A stretch of DNA of 64,000 nt from TMP-86 sp039807285 (GTDB taxonomy: Bacteria; Pseudomonadota; Gammaproteobacteria; Steroidobacterales; Steroidobacteraceae): contig JBGAGK010000002.1 in the NCBI GenBank assembly GCA_044226785.1, positions 62,001 to 126,000 on the forward strand. The letters are read 5' to 3'. How positions within the stretch are numbered: position 1 is the first letter of the stretch; each line of letters starts with the position of its first letter. Both the position numbers and the translations under genes were made by a program. A model generated the notes under the pieces. The model was not told where the DNA came from, did not search any database, and was given only the letters and a program-made list of their open reading frames with translations. Positions 1 through 8,930 of this stretch are shown in pieces.

Positions 1-19
1 GCTGGATGCGGTCGGCCAT
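1..19 (-). CDS. Start of an unidentified gene (partial)
   Basis: An ATG at 19 on the minus strand opens a frame reading MADRIQ before the window ends. It lies 17 bp after the dapC stop and is preceded by a purine-rich CGAGG, as expected for the next gene of a dap operon. Genes such as dapD or dapE often follow dapC in gammaproteobacteria, but six residues are too few to identify it. Confidence 0.35.
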
Positions 20-36
20 GGGTTGGTACCTCGGGT

Positions 37-1233
37 TCATCGTCCCAGAACGAAATCACGGATCCGCTCGGCGGCCTGCACACATTCCCCGACCGATGCG
101 ACCAGCGAAAGGCGCACGCGGCCGGCTCCGGGGTTGATTCCATCGGCCTCACGCGCCAGGAACGACCCCGGCAGGGCCGTGACGTTGCGGGTACGGAACA
201 GCTCACGCACGAATGCCTGGTCATCGCCCCGGACATCGGGCCAGAGATAGAACGCCGCATCCGGGCGCTGCACGTCCAGCACCGGTGCGAGTATGGGAAG
301 GACGGCGTCGAACTTCTGCCGGTACAGGGCGCGGTTGGCCCGAGCGTGTGCATCGTCCTCCCAGGCCGCAATGCTGGCACGCTGGACATGCAGCGGCATT
401 GCGCAGCCATGATAGGTGCGATAGGCCAGAAACGCGGAGATGAGTTGCGGATCTCCGGCCACGAAGCCCGATCGCAGCCCCGGAACGCTGGAGCGTTTGG
501 ACAGGCTGTGGAATACCATGCAGCGCTCGAACCGGCGATGGCCGGCGGCCATGGCTGCCTGCAGCAGCCCCTGGGGAGGTGAATCCTCATCGAAATGGAT
601 GTCGGCGTAGCATTCGTCACTGGCGATCAGGAAGTCGTGCCGGTGGGCGAGCTCGAGGGCGTGCTTCAGCAAAGCGGGAGGCATGACTGCACCGGTGGGA
701 TTGGCCGGGCTGCACAGGAACAGGATCCTGCAGCGATTCCAGAGGGCGGGTGGAACCCGATCCAGATCCGGCAGGAAATGCGAGGTGGCGGGCGTGGGCA
801 GGTAGTGGACGCCGGCGCCGGCCAGCAGGGCCGCACCCTCATAGATCTGATAGAACGGGTTCGGGATCAGCACCAGCGGATCGCAGCCGGGATCGATCAT
901 CGCCTGCGTGAACGAGAACAGCGCTTCACGTGTGCCGTTGACCGGCAGGACCATGGCATCGGGGTCCACGCTTGCGGGCGGGAGCCGGTAGCGCCGCTGC
1001 AACCAGCCGGCCGCCGCGCGTCGAAACTCCGGCAGTCCCGCGGTGGTGGGATAGCTGCTCAGCAGGCCCAGGTTGCTGCGCAGGGCATCCAGGACCAGAT
1101 CGGGTGCCGGATGCCTGGGCTCACCGATGGACAGTGAGATATGTGGCAGGTCGGCCGGCGGGATCACGCCCGCCTTCAGGTGGTTGAGGCGTTCAAATGG
1201 ATAAGGCCGGAGGGCGTTGAGGCGCGGATTCAC
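37..1233 (-). CDS. dapC: Succinyldiaminopimelate transaminase DapC
   Basis: A PLP-dependent class I/II (fold type I) aminotransferase of 398 aa. It is predicted to convert N-succinyl-2-amino-6-ketopimelate to N-succinyl-LL-diaminopimelate in the lysine and meso-DAP pathway that feeds peptidoglycan. Visible motifs are SPANPTG near residues 175-181, SDECY near 205-209 and the PLP-lysine motif SLSKR with Lys about 246. The start overlaps the glnD stop by 4 bp (ATGA), so translation is probably coupled. The glnD-dapC order is typical of gammaproteobacteria and separates it from generic aspartate aminotransferases, although the substrate itself is inferred from family resemblance and context. Confidence 0.9.
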   Translation of the reverse strand: MNPRLNALRPYPFERLNHLKAGVIPPADLPHISLSIGEPRHPAPDLVLDALRSNLGLLSSYPTTAGLPEFRRAAAGWLQRRYRLPPASVDPDAMVLPVNGTREALFSFTQAMIDPGCDPLVLIPNPFYQIYEGAALLAGAGVHYLPTPATSHFLPDLDRVPPALWNRCRILFLCSPANPTGAVMPPALLKHALELAHRHDFLIASDECYADIHFDEDSPPQGLLQAAMAAGHRRFERCMVFHSLSKRSSVPGLRSGFVAGDPQLISAFLAYRTYHGCAMPLHVQRASIAAWEDDAHARANRALYRQKFDAVLPILAPVLDVQRPDAAFYLWPDVRGDDQAFVRELFRTRNVTALPGSFLAREADGINPGAGRVRLSLVASVGECVQAAERIRDFVLGR

Positions 1234-3902
1234 GCGGGGCCCGGGTTGCGCCGGTCCAGCGCATGGACCAGTGAGTCATTCAGGGACTTGCTGGCCTCAT
1301 CGCCCAGTGGCTGGCCAGCGCTGTCGCTGACGTAGAAAACGTCCTCGGCCCGCTCACCCACGGTCATGATCTTGGCGCCGTGGATGTCTACCTTTTCAGC
1401 GGTGAACACCTTGCCGACCTCGGACAGCAGCCCGGGGCGATCGGCGGCCACCAGCTCGACGATGGTGCGGTTGTTGCGTGTATCGAGGCTGAAGTTCACC
1501 TGGGTGGGCGTGGTGAACATCCGCACCTGCCGTGCGGCCCGGCGCGTCACGGTCAATGGCTGGTTTTCCGGTTGCTGCAGGGTGTTCCACAGGCCGCGCT
1601 CGATTTCCCGGATGCGCGCGGGATCCGCGATCAGCGCTCCGGATTCCTCCAGGACCACATAGGTCTCGAGGCTGAAGCCATCCCGGGTCACGACGATCCG
1701 TGCATCCACCACGTTCAGGCCCAGTTGATCCAGCACCGCAGTGGTACGGGCGAAGGATCGTTGCCGTTGCTCGGTGAAGGTCAGCACCGCGGTGCCCCGC
1801 TGATCCGCCAGTTGACGGACAGCCACGAGCGGCGAAGGGTCTGTCGGCGGCCGTGGTGCGAGCAGGCGGGTGTGCCAGGCAATCTCCTCGGCAGTGAAGC
1901 GCAGGAAATAGCCCTCAGACCAGTGCGACCAGACTTCATCGATGCGCGCCGGTCCGATTCCCTCGAGCATCGCCCGCGCCGCTTCCCGGGTTTCCCGGAT
2001 CAGTTCGTCCTCATCCAGCGGTGCTTCCAGGCCGCGGCGCAATGCGCGCTTGGTGCGCTCGTAGAATTCCTCGAACAGCTTGGCCTTCCAGTTGTTCCAG
2101 AGTCTGGGATTGGTGCCGCGCACATCGGACACCGTGAGCACGTACAGATAGTCCAGATGGGTCTGATCGCCGACCAGCTTTGCGAACTCGTGGATGATGT
2201 CCGGATCGCTGATGTCCTTCTTCTGGGCGGTGATCGACAGCACCAGATGGTGACGCACCAGCCAGGCCACCAGCCGCGCCTCGTAGCGTCCCAGACCCTG
2301 CTCCAGGCAGAAGGCTTCCGCGTCCACCGCCCCCAGCTCCGAGTGATCCCCGCCCCGGCCCTTTGCGATGTCATGGAACAGTGCCGCGAGATACGCGATT
2401 TCCTGTCGCGGGAGTGCCTGCATGATCTGGCTCAGGGCGGGCAGTTCGTGGTTGTAGCGCGGAATGGCGAGGCGCCTCAGGTTGCTCACCACGAACAGCG
2501 TATGCGCATCGACCGTGTAGGCATGGAACAGGTCGTACTGCATCCGCCCCACGATGCGGCCGAACGCGGGAATGTATCGTCCGAGCACGCCGTAAAGGTT
2601 CATGCGGCGCAGTTCGTGCGTCACCCCGACAGGCGCACTGAGGATCTCCATGAACAGCCGGTGGTGGCGGGGATTCTGGCGGAACTCCTCGTCGATGAGA
2701 TGGACGTGAGAGCCGATCAGGCGAATGGTCCCGGCGCTCACGCCGCGCAGGCGGGGGTGCTGCTGCAGCAGGACGAACAGTTCCAGGAGTGCCGAAGGGT
2801 TGCGTGCGAACAGGTCCGGGTACGCGGTCTCGAGGTAGTCGTTGCGGATCTGGAACCGGGCGTTGACCGGTTCGGTGGGGCCGCGCTCGTTCAGGATGGC
2901 CTCGCTGAACAGCTGCAGGAGCATTTCGTTCAGCAGACTCACATCCATCACGGTGCGGTAGTACTTCTGCATCAACTGTTCGACGGCCAGGGTGAAACTG
3001 GCGTCCTCGTAGCCGAACAGCTTCGCGAGCCGGATCTGGTGATCGAACAGGAGGCGGTCCTCACGCCGCCCGGTCAGGCTGTGAAGGCCGAAACGCACCT
3101 TCCACAGGAATGACTGGCCGGCCTTGAGCTTGCGCAGCTCCTCGCGTGTCAGGAACCCGTGCGCCACGAGCTCATCGAGCGTCCCGGTGCCGAAATGCCG
3201 CTTCGCCACCCAGCCGATGGTCTGGATGTCGCGCAGGCCGCCCGGACTTGCCTTGACGTTGGGCTCCAGGTTGTACGCCGTGTCGTGGTAACGGTGGTGG
3301 CGCTCGGTCTGTTCCCTGACCTTGGCCGCGAAGAAGGCGTCGGAGGACCATAATCGGTCCGGCGCCAGCGCGCGGCGCATGCCGGCGAACAGGATCTCGG
3401 GACCTTCGAGCAGGCGCGCCTCGAACAGCGTGGTGGCCACGCTGATGTCCGCCAGGGACTCGCGCTGGCAATCGTCGATGGAACGCACCGAGTGGCCGAC
3501 CTCCAGCCCGATGTCCCACAGGAAGGCGAGGAACTTCTCGATGGACGGTTGCCAGTCGGAGGCCTCGCTCTTGGGCAGCAGCACCATGATGTCGATATCG
3601 GAGCACGGATGCAGCTCGCCACGCCCGTACCCGCCCACCGCGATCAGCGCCAGATCCGCCGAATGCCGGTCGGAGTGTCGGTGCCAGGCGGCGCGCAGCA
3701 GCACATCCACCAGATGTGCCCGGTCATGGATCAGATCCTCGATGGGCGCATCTTCATCGAACCGCTGTCTGATCAGGCTGGTGCCGGTGTGCAGCACTTC
3801 CCGGAAGTCAGCCGCTGAGCAGCCGCCCGGCGCCAGCCTGCGCGAGGCGGTGTCGATGTAGGTCCAGACGGATGTCGCTTCCTGATTGTCCGCCGCGATC
3901 AT
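1230..3902 (-). CDS. glnD: Bifunctional uridylyltransferase/uridylyl-removing enzyme GlnD
   Basis: The 890-aa nitrogen sensor that uridylylates and deuridylylates PII proteins (GlnB/GlnK) according to glutamine level. The nucleotidyltransferase motif GGYGRGELHP...SDIDIMVL lies at about residues 90-108. An HD phosphohydrolase motif (HDIAKGRGGDHSE) is near 508-520, and two ACT domains lie near 700-780 and 810-885, the usual GlnD order and length. It overlaps map by 4 bp at its start and dapC by 4 bp at its end, forming a map-glnD-dapC unit. Nothing appears missing from the active sites. Confidence 0.97.
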   Translation of the reverse strand: MIAADNQEATSVWTYIDTASRRLAPGGCSAADFREVLHTGTSLIRQRFDEDAPIEDLIHDRAHLVDVLLRAAWHRHSDRHSADLALIAVGGYGRGELHPCSDIDIMVLLPKSEASDWQPSIEKFLAFLWDIGLEVGHSVRSIDDCQRESLADISVATTLFEARLLEGPEILFAGMRRALAPDRLWSSDAFFAAKVREQTERHHRYHDTAYNLEPNVKASPGGLRDIQTIGWVAKRHFGTGTLDELVAHGFLTREELRKLKAGQSFLWKVRFGLHSLTGRREDRLLFDHQIRLAKLFGYEDASFTLAVEQLMQKYYRTVMDVSLLNEMLLQLFSEAILNERGPTEPVNARFQIRNDYLETAYPDLFARNPSALLELFVLLQQHPRLRGVSAGTIRLIGSHVHLIDEEFRQNPRHHRLFMEILSAPVGVTHELRRMNLYGVLGRYIPAFGRIVGRMQYDLFHAYTVDAHTLFVVSNLRRLAIPRYNHELPALSQIMQALPRQEIAYLAALFHDIAKGRGGDHSELGAVDAEAFCLEQGLGRYEARLVAWLVRHHLVLSITAQKKDISDPDIIHEFAKLVGDQTHLDYLYVLTVSDVRGTNPRLWNNWKAKLFEEFYERTKRALRRGLEAPLDEDELIRETREAARAMLEGIGPARIDEVWSHWSEGYFLRFTAEEIAWHTRLLAPRPPTDPSPLVAVRQLADQRGTAVLTFTEQRQRSFARTTAVLDQLGLNVVDARIVVTRDGFSLETYVVLEESGALIADPARIREIERGLWNTLQQPENQPLTVTRRAARQVRMFTTPTQVNFSLDTRNNRTIVELVAADRPGLLSEVGKVFTAEKVDIHGAKIMTVGERAEDVFYVSDSAGQPLGDEASKSLNDSLVHALDRRNPGPA

Positions 3903-4684
3903 GAGGCGACCGCAGCAGCCTTGCGTGCCTGTTCACCCAGCGTGAGGATCTCGTGGCCGGTGGCGGTGACCAGCACCGTGTGCTCCCACTGGGCCGACAG
4001 GGAGTGATCCCGGGTGACCACCGTCCAGCCGTCGTCCAGCAGACGCACCTCGCGCCTGCCCGCATTGATCATGGGTTCGATGGTGAAGGTCATGCCCGGC
4101 AGGAGCTCGATACCGGTGCCCGGGCGGCCATAGTGCAGGACCTGCGGGTCTTCGTGGTACACGCGGCCGATACCGTGTCCGCAGTACTCGCGCACCACCG
4201 AAAAACCGTTCTCCTCGGTGTATGACTGTATGGCATGGCCGATATCCCCCAGGCGGGCTCCCGGTCTCACGGTGCGGATGCCGCGCCACATGGCCTCGTG
4301 GCAGACACTGACCAGACGTCGGGCCGCCACGGATGGCGCGCCCACGCAGTACATCCGGCTGGTGTCGCCATGGAACCCGTCGCGGATGACCGTCACGTCG
4401 ATGTTGAGGATATCCCCCGCCTTGATCTTCTTGTCACCGGGGATGCCATGACAGACCACATGGTTGATCGAGGTGCAGATGCTCTTCGGGAATCCCCGAT
4501 AGTTGACATTCGCCGGGATCGAAGCGAGTGGACCCACGATGAAGTCATGGCAAAGCCGGTCCAGTTCCTCCGTGCTCACTCCGGGCTGCACATGGAGCTC
4601 GATCATGTCCAGTACCTGCGCCGCCAGATGCCCGGCAATGCGCATCTTGTCCTGCTCTTCGGGGTTCTTGATGGTGACAGTCAT
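3899..4684 (-). CDS. map: Methionine aminopeptidase, type I
   Basis: A 261-aa cytosolic metalloprotease that removes the initiator methionine from nascent proteins. Metal ligands are visible in family order: Asp in NIDVTV, Asp in HGDTSRM, His in CGHGIGR, Glu in TFTIEPM and Glu in QWEHTV. The start at 4684 (MTVTIKNPEEQDKMR) is chosen because it matches the N-terminus of E. coli Map (MAISIKTPEDIEKMR). The longer frame to 4756 adds 24 residues that do not resemble the family and runs into the rpsB promoter region. It is divergent from rpsB, as in E. coli. Confidence 0.95.
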   Translation of the reverse strand: MTVTIKNPEEQDKMRIAGHLAAQVLDMIELHVQPGVSTEELDRLCHDFIVGPLASIPANVNYRGFPKSICTSINHVVCHGIPGDKKIKAGDILNIDVTVIRDGFHGDTSRMYCVGAPSVAARRLVSVCHEAMWRGIRTVRPGARLGDIGHAIQSYTEENGFSVVREYCGHGIGRVYHEDPQVLHYGRPGTGIELLPGMTFTIEPMINAGRREVRLLDDGWTVVTRDHSLSAQWEHTVLVTATGHEILTLGEQARKAAAVAS

Positions 4685-4709
4685 GGGGTATTCGGACGTC
4701 CTGCCGGAT

Positions 4710-4739
4710 TTGGCGAATCGATGCACTTCATGGTATAAA
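4710..4739 (+). promoter_or_regulatory. Candidate sigma-70 promoter of rpsB-tsf
   Basis: TTGGCG at 4710-4715 and TATAAA at 4734-4739 are separated by 18 bp. Transcription would start near 4746, giving a leader of about 135 nt before rpsB. The assignment rests on hexamer resemblance and position only. Confidence 0.5.
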
Positions 4740-4745
4740 CCGCGG

Positions 4746-4880
4746 CTATTTTTCACAACCCCACACGCACATCGTCACGGGCGGTTGGGTGCTTTCGCAA
4801 GTCTGGCCACAGGTGTGGCAAGCCTTGCGCAGGTTTCCGTCCGGGATGTGCGGAGGCACAACCCAGCAAAGGAGAAGTTC
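4746..4880 (+). promoter_or_regulatory. Structured rpsB leader, possible S2 autoregulatory element
   Basis: The leader contains a nested hairpin. CGCAAG at 4796-4801 pairs with CTTGCG at 4824-4829, enclosing GCCACA (4806-4811) and TGTGGC (4814-4819). TGGGT near 4785 can also pair with ACCCA near 4861, next to the ribosome site AAAGGAGAA. In E. coli, S2 represses rpsB and tsf through the rpsB 5' leader. This leader could do the same, but I infer that from position and structure, not from a sequence match. Confidence 0.45.
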
Positions 4881-5846
4881 ATGACCAGCGTGTCGATGCG
4901 ACAGATGCTGGAGGCGGGTGTTCATTTCGGACATCAGACCCGCTTCTGGAACCCGAAGATGGCACCGTTCATATTCGGTGAGCGCAACAAGATCCACATC
5001 ATCAATCTGGAAAGGACGCAGCCACTGTATGCGGAGGCCGCGGCCTATATCAAGGGGATTGCCGCGGAGGGCGGACGGGTGCTGTTCGTGGGCACCAAGC
5101 GTTCTGCGCGGGAGTCGGTCCAGAGGGAGGCGGCCCGTTGTGGCATGCCCTATGTCAACCAGCGCTGGCTGGGCGGCATGCTCACCAATTTCAAGACCAT
5201 CCGGCAGTCGATCAAACGGCTCAATGACCTGGATGAGATGGCGCAGAGCGGGGCGCTCGACCGCCGTGGCAAGAAGGAGGCGCAGGTGTTGCGCCGCGAG
5301 ATGGACAAGTTGCTGAGGAGCCTGGGTGGCATCCGCAACATGAATACGCTTCCCGATGCGTTGTTCGTCATCGACGTCGGCCACGAGGAGATCGCGATTC
5401 ACGAGGCGCGGAAACTCGGCATACCGGTGGTGGCGGTCGTCGATACGAACTGTTCGCCGGACGGCATCGACTACATCATCCCGGGCAACGACGATGCGAT
5501 GCGCGCCATCGGGCTGTATGCGGGCGGCATGTGTGATGCCATTCTGGAAGGCAAGGCTTCGCTCCCCGAAGTACCGGTGAGCGAGGACGAGTTCGTCGAA
5601 CTCGACGAGGAAGGCAACCCGAAAAAGCGCGCGGCATCCCGCCGGCGTGCCACCCCGGCACCGGCTCGTGGCCGGCGTCCCGCATCGCGTGGCCGGGCTG
5701 CGGCTCCGCAGCCTTCGGTTGCGCCATCCGATGACGACCTGGAATCCGATGACCTGGCGCCAAACCTGGAAGGTGAGGGAACACGGGCCACACCGGCCAG
5801 CGCGCCACGGCGACGCCCCGTGGCTCGCCGGAACGGTCCGCGCTGA
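4881..5846 (+). CDS. rpsB: 30S ribosomal protein S2 with a long C-terminal extension
   Basis: Residues 1-240 are a complete S2, with MLEAGVHFGHQTRFWNPKM at the N-terminus and NQRWLGGMLTNFKT near 93-106. The start at 4881 has a strong AAAGGAG site. E. coli S2 is about 241 aa; this one has 321. The extra residues (about 245-321) are low-complexity and rich in Arg, Ala and Pro, with a short acidic stretch (SDDDLESDDL), and are probably disordered. The frame is continuous with consistent codon use, so the tail looks genuine. tsf follows after 17 bp. Confidence 0.97.
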   Translation: MTSVSMRQMLEAGVHFGHQTRFWNPKMAPFIFGERNKIHIINLERTQPLYAEAAAYIKGIAAEGGRVLFVGTKRSARESVQREAARCGMPYVNQRWLGGMLTNFKTIRQSIKRLNDLDEMAQSGALDRRGKKEAQVLRREMDKLLRSLGGIRNMNTLPDALFVIDVGHEEIAIHEARKLGIPVVAVVDTNCSPDGIDYIIPGNDDAMRAIGLYAGGMCDAILEGKASLPEVPVSEDEFVELDEEGNPKKRAASRRRATPAPARGRRPASRGRAAAPQPSVAPSDDDLESDDLAPNLEGEGTRATPASAPRRRPVARRNGPR

Positions 5847-5863
5847 GCCAGGAGGGAAGATCC

Positions 5864-6751
5864 ATGACGATCACGGCTGAAGCCGTCAGGCAGCTGCGCG
5901 AGCGCACCGGTGCCGGCATGATGGAATGCAAGAGGGCGCTGGTGGAAACCCGGGGCGATCTGGATGCCGCTGCCGAACTCATGCGCAGGAACGGTCTCGC
6001 CAAGGCAGACAAGAAGGCAGCGCGGATCGCAGCCGAGGGCACGCTGGTCATCGAACGAAGCGGCCAGCAGGCCGTGCTGGTCGAGGTGAACTGCGAGACC
6101 GACTTTGTCGCCCGGGGTGATGACTTCCAGGCGTTCGCCCGGGATGTGGGCAGGGCGGCGCTGGCCTCGCAGGGCACCTCACTCGAGTCCCTCATGGAAC
6201 AGAAGGATCCAGCCGGCAACGGTACCCTTGAGCAACGCCGCCGCGAACTGGTGGCCCGGATCGGGGAGAACATCAGCGTGCGCCGCTTCGAGCGCATGAG
6301 TTCCGCCGGACCGCTGGGCGCCTACCTGCATGGCACGAGGATCGGCGCGCTGGTGGCGATCGAGGGCGGGGATGATGTGCTGGCGAAGGATCTTGCCATG
6401 CACGTGGCGGCGATCAATCCCGCCTGGCTGGATGCGGCTGCGGTACCGGCCGAAGTGCTGGCCAAGGAGCGTGAAGTCCTCGGCGAGCAGGCGAAGAACG
6501 AAAAGAAGCCGCCGGAGATCATTGCCAGGATGGTGGAGGGGCGGTTGCGGAAATTCCTGGCCGAGATCACCCTGACGGGTCAGCCATTCGTGAAGGATCC
6601 CGACACGAGCGTCGAGGCGCTGCTGAAGCGGTCGGGCGCACGAGCCGTGCGATTCGTGCGGTTCGAAGTCGGCGCCGGCATCGACCGGAAGCAGGATGAC
6701 TTCGTCGGCGAGGTCATGGCGCAGGTCAAGGGATCGGGGTCCGGGGGCTGA
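5864..6751 (+). CDS. tsf: Elongation factor Ts
   Basis: A 295-aa guanine-nucleotide exchange factor for EF-Tu. The N-terminal UBA-like domain (VRQLRERTGAGMMECKRAL, residues about 6-24) and the TDFVAR motif that contacts EF-Tu near residue 80 are both present. Length fits the family. An AGGAGGGAAG ribosome site precedes the ATG. It is cotranscribed with rpsB and followed by a hairpin terminator. Confidence 0.97.
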   Translation: MTITAEAVRQLRERTGAGMMECKRALVETRGDLDAAAELMRRNGLAKADKKAARIAAEGTLVIERSGQQAVLVEVNCETDFVARGDDFQAFARDVGRAALASQGTSLESLMEQKDPAGNGTLEQRRRELVARIGENISVRRFERMSSAGPLGAYLHGTRIGALVAIEGGDDVLAKDLAMHVAAINPAWLDAAAVPAEVLAKEREVLGEQAKNEKKPPEIIARMVEGRLRKFLAEITLTGQPFVKDPDTSVEALLKRSGARAVRFVRFEVGAGIDRKQDDFVGEVMAQVKGSGSGG

Positions 6752-6787
6752 ACCCGGGCCCCTCACCGATTGCCCGGTCCCTGCGTT

Positions 6788-6816
6788 GAAGAACCCCGCC
6801 CCATGCGGGGTTCTTC
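6788..6816 (+). terminator. Hairpin terminator after tsf
   Basis: A perfect 12-bp stem (GAAGAACCCCGC at 6788-6799 and GCGGGGTTCTTC at 6805-6816) with a 5-nt loop. The 3' arm ends in TTCTTC and there is no long T-tract, so termination may be partial. Confidence 0.75.
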
Positions 6817-6817
6817 A

Positions 6818-6823
6818 TATAAT
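6818..6823 (+). promoter_or_regulatory. Consensus -10 element upstream of pyrH
   Basis: TATAAT, a perfect -10 hexamer, begins 2 bp after the tsf terminator stem. No good -35 is seen 16-18 bp upstream because that DNA is the hairpin itself. Transcription would start near 6830, about 40 nt before pyrH. The tsf-pyrH gap (6752-6867) holds nothing else I recognise. Confidence 0.45.
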
Positions 6824-6867
6824 CGGCAGTGTGCGGATGACCCCATGAGGGGTGAGGATCGAGCGGC

Positions 6868-7596
6868 ATGACGCAAACCAATGGCACGCCGGCGTACCGG
6901 CGAATTCTGGTCAAACTCTCCGGGGAAGCGCTGCTGGGGAGTGAGGACTACGGCATCGATCCGGTGATCCTGAAGCGCATCGCCGGCGAAATGCTGGATG
7001 TCATGAACCTGGGTGTGCAGGTTGCGGTGGTGCTGGGGGGTGGCAACATCTTTCGTGGAGCGGGCCTGGCGCGTGCCGGGATGGACCGGGTCACGGGCGA
7101 CCACATGGGGATGCTGGCCACGGTGATCAATGCGCTGGCCCTGCAGGATGCGGTCGAGGGCCTGGGGGCACATGCGCGGGTGATGTCGGCATTGCGCATC
7201 AACGAGGTGTGCGAGGACTACATCCGCCGCCGCGCAGTACGCCACCTGGAGAAGGGGCGGCTGGTCATCTTCGGGGCCGGCACGGGCAATCCGTTTTTCA
7301 CCACCGATACGGCCGCATCGCTCCGCGCCATTGAAATCAATGCTGATATCCTGATCAAGGCGACCAAGGTGAATGGCATCTACGATGCCGACCCGGCCAG
7401 GAACAGCAATGCCACACGCTATGCGCGGCTGACTTTCGACAAGGTCCTGGCGGACCGGCTCAACGTGATGGATGCCACCGCCATCGTCATGTGTCGGGAG
7501 AACAACCTGCCGCTGCAGGTGTTCAACATGTTCAATGCCGGCGACCTGATCCGCATCGTGCGGGGCGAGGATGTCGGTACTGTGGTGTCGGTGTAA
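6868..7596 (+). CDS. pyrH: UMP kinase
   Basis: A 242-aa amino acid kinase-fold enzyme phosphorylating UMP to UDP. Motifs include RILVKLSGEALLG near residue 12, VVLGGGNIFRG near 55-65, GAGTGNPFFTTDTAA near 136-150 and KATKVNGIYDADP near 165-177. It heads the pyrH-frr-uppS block typical of gammaproteobacteria, which here runs on without real gaps to accA and tilS. Confidence 0.97.
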   Translation: MTQTNGTPAYRRILVKLSGEALLGSEDYGIDPVILKRIAGEMLDVMNLGVQVAVVLGGGNIFRGAGLARAGMDRVTGDHMGMLATVINALALQDAVEGLGAHARVMSALRINEVCEDYIRRRAVRHLEKGRLVIFGAGTGNPFFTTDTAASLRAIEINADILIKATKVNGIYDADPARNSNATRYARLTFDKVLADRLNVMDATAIVMCRENNLPLQVFNMFNAGDLIRIVRGEDVGTVVSV

Positions 7597-7620
7597 CCCA
7601 AGGTTTGCGGAGGACGGTCC

Positions 7621-8178
7621 ATGCTCGATGATCTGAAGAAGGATGCCACCCTGCGCATGCAGAAATGCGTCTCGGCATTCAGGGACCAGCTGAAGAAGCT
7701 GCGCACCGGCCGGGCCCACACCAGCCTGATCGAGCACATCAAGGTGGACTATTACGGTACCGAGACGCCCCTGAACCAGGTCGCGAACATTGCCGCGGAG
7801 GATGCTCGCACCCTGACCATCTCTCCCTGGGAAAGGACCATGGTGCAGCCGATCGAAAAGGCGATCATGAAATCGGATCTTGGCCTGAACCCGAATACCG
7901 CGGGCCAGATCATCCGCATCAGCATGCCGGCCATGACCGAGGAACGGCGCCGTGACATCACCAAGGTGGTGCGCGCCGAGGCCGAGAGCGCCCGGGTGGC
8001 GGTTCGCGGTGTGCGGCGAGAGGTACTCTCCGAACTCAAGGAGATGCTCAAGGAAAAGCTCATCGCCCAGGATGATGACCGGCGTGCGCAGGAGGATGTC
8101 CAGAAGCTCACCGACAAGCACGTGGCCGACATCGATCAGGCCATGGCGGAGAAGGAAAAAGAGATCATGCACGTCTAG
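7621..8178 (+). CDS. frr: Ribosome recycling factor
   Basis: A 185-aa protein that, with EF-G, splits post-termination ribosomes. The conserved segments KLRTGRAHTSLIEHI near residue 22 and RDITKVVRAEAESARVAVR near 112-130 are present and the length matches the family. A GCGGAGGA ribosome site precedes the ATG. It lies 24 bp after pyrH and 11 bp before uppS. Confidence 0.97.
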   Translation: MLDDLKKDATLRMQKCVSAFRDQLKKLRTGRAHTSLIEHIKVDYYGTETPLNQVANIAAEDARTLTISPWERTMVQPIEKAIMKSDLGLNPNTAGQIIRISMPAMTEERRRDITKVVRAEAESARVAVRGVRREVLSELKEMLKEKLIAQDDDRRAQEDVQKLTDKHVADIDQAMAEKEKEIMHV

Positions 8179-8189
8179 GACGGAGTGAC

Positions 8190-8930
8190 GTGAGCCAGCC
8201 GGGGCCGCGCGTTCCGCGGCATGTCGCGATCATCATGGACGGCAACGGGCGCTGGGCGCGCGCCCGGGGGCTGCCTCGCCCGGCAGGCCATCGCGCTGCC
8301 ATGAAGGTGGTGCGCAACATGGTCGAGGAGTGCAGCCGGCGTGGCGTGGCGTTTCTCACGCTGTTCGCCTTCAGCAGCGAGAACTGGCAGCGGCCCCGCG
8401 AAGAGGTGGGTACCATCATGGGGCTGTTCCTGGATGCCCTGGACCGGGAGGTTGCGGATCTGCACCGCAATCAGGTCCGGCTTCGCTTCATCGGCGCCCG
8501 CGAGACACTTGCCGTGAAGCTTGCCGGGCGCATGGCGTCCGCCGAACGGCTCACGGCGGGCAATTCGGGTCTCACCCTGCAGGTGGCCATTTCCTACGGT
8601 GGGCGCTGGGACATCGTTCGTGCGGCCCGCCATCTGGCGCTCGAGGCGGCGGCCGGCCGGTTCGATCCGGCAGAGCTTGATGAAGGCCGGTTTGCGGCTC
8701 AACTGGCGCTGGCCGGCACACCCGATCCGGATCTCCTGATCCGCACGGGAGGGGAGCAGCGGATCAGCAATTTCCTGTTATGGAACCTGGCCTACAGCGA
8801 GCTGTTTTTTTGCGACGTGTTGTGGCCTGCCTTCACCGTGGAACATCTGCAGGCCGCATTCGATCAGTTCGCGGCGCGCGAGCGCCGGTTCGGCATGACC
8901 TCGGCCCAGATCCGGGCGGGCGATGCTTAG
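8190..8930 (+). CDS. uppS: Undecaprenyl diphosphate synthase (cis-prenyltransferase)
   Basis: A 246-aa cytosolic enzyme extending farnesyl-PP with eight isopentenyl units to the C55 carrier used for peptidoglycan and O-antigen. The catalytic Asp is in IIMDGNGRWA (Asp17). FSSENWQRP near 70 and RTGGEQRISNFLLWN near 185-199 are the other family signatures. The GTG start at 8190 is preceded by GGACGGAG. The gene overlaps cdsA by 8 bp. Confidence 0.96.
   Translation: MSQPGPRVPRHVAIIMDGNGRWARARGLPRPAGHRAAMKVVRNMVEECSRRGVAFLTLFAFSSENWQRPREEVGTIMGLFLDALDREVADLHRNQVRLRFIGARETLAVKLAGRMASAERLTAGNSGLTLQVAISYGGRWDIVRAARHLALEAAAGRFDPAELDEGRFAAQLALAGTPDPDLLIRTGGEQRISNFLLWNLAYSELFFCDVLWPAFTVEHLQAAFDQFAARERRFGMTSAQIRAGDA

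Noticed and set aside
1380..3113. 577-codon plus-strand frame opposite glnD
   Set aside because: Lies wholly inside glnD, no domain, typical shadow of GC-rich third positions.
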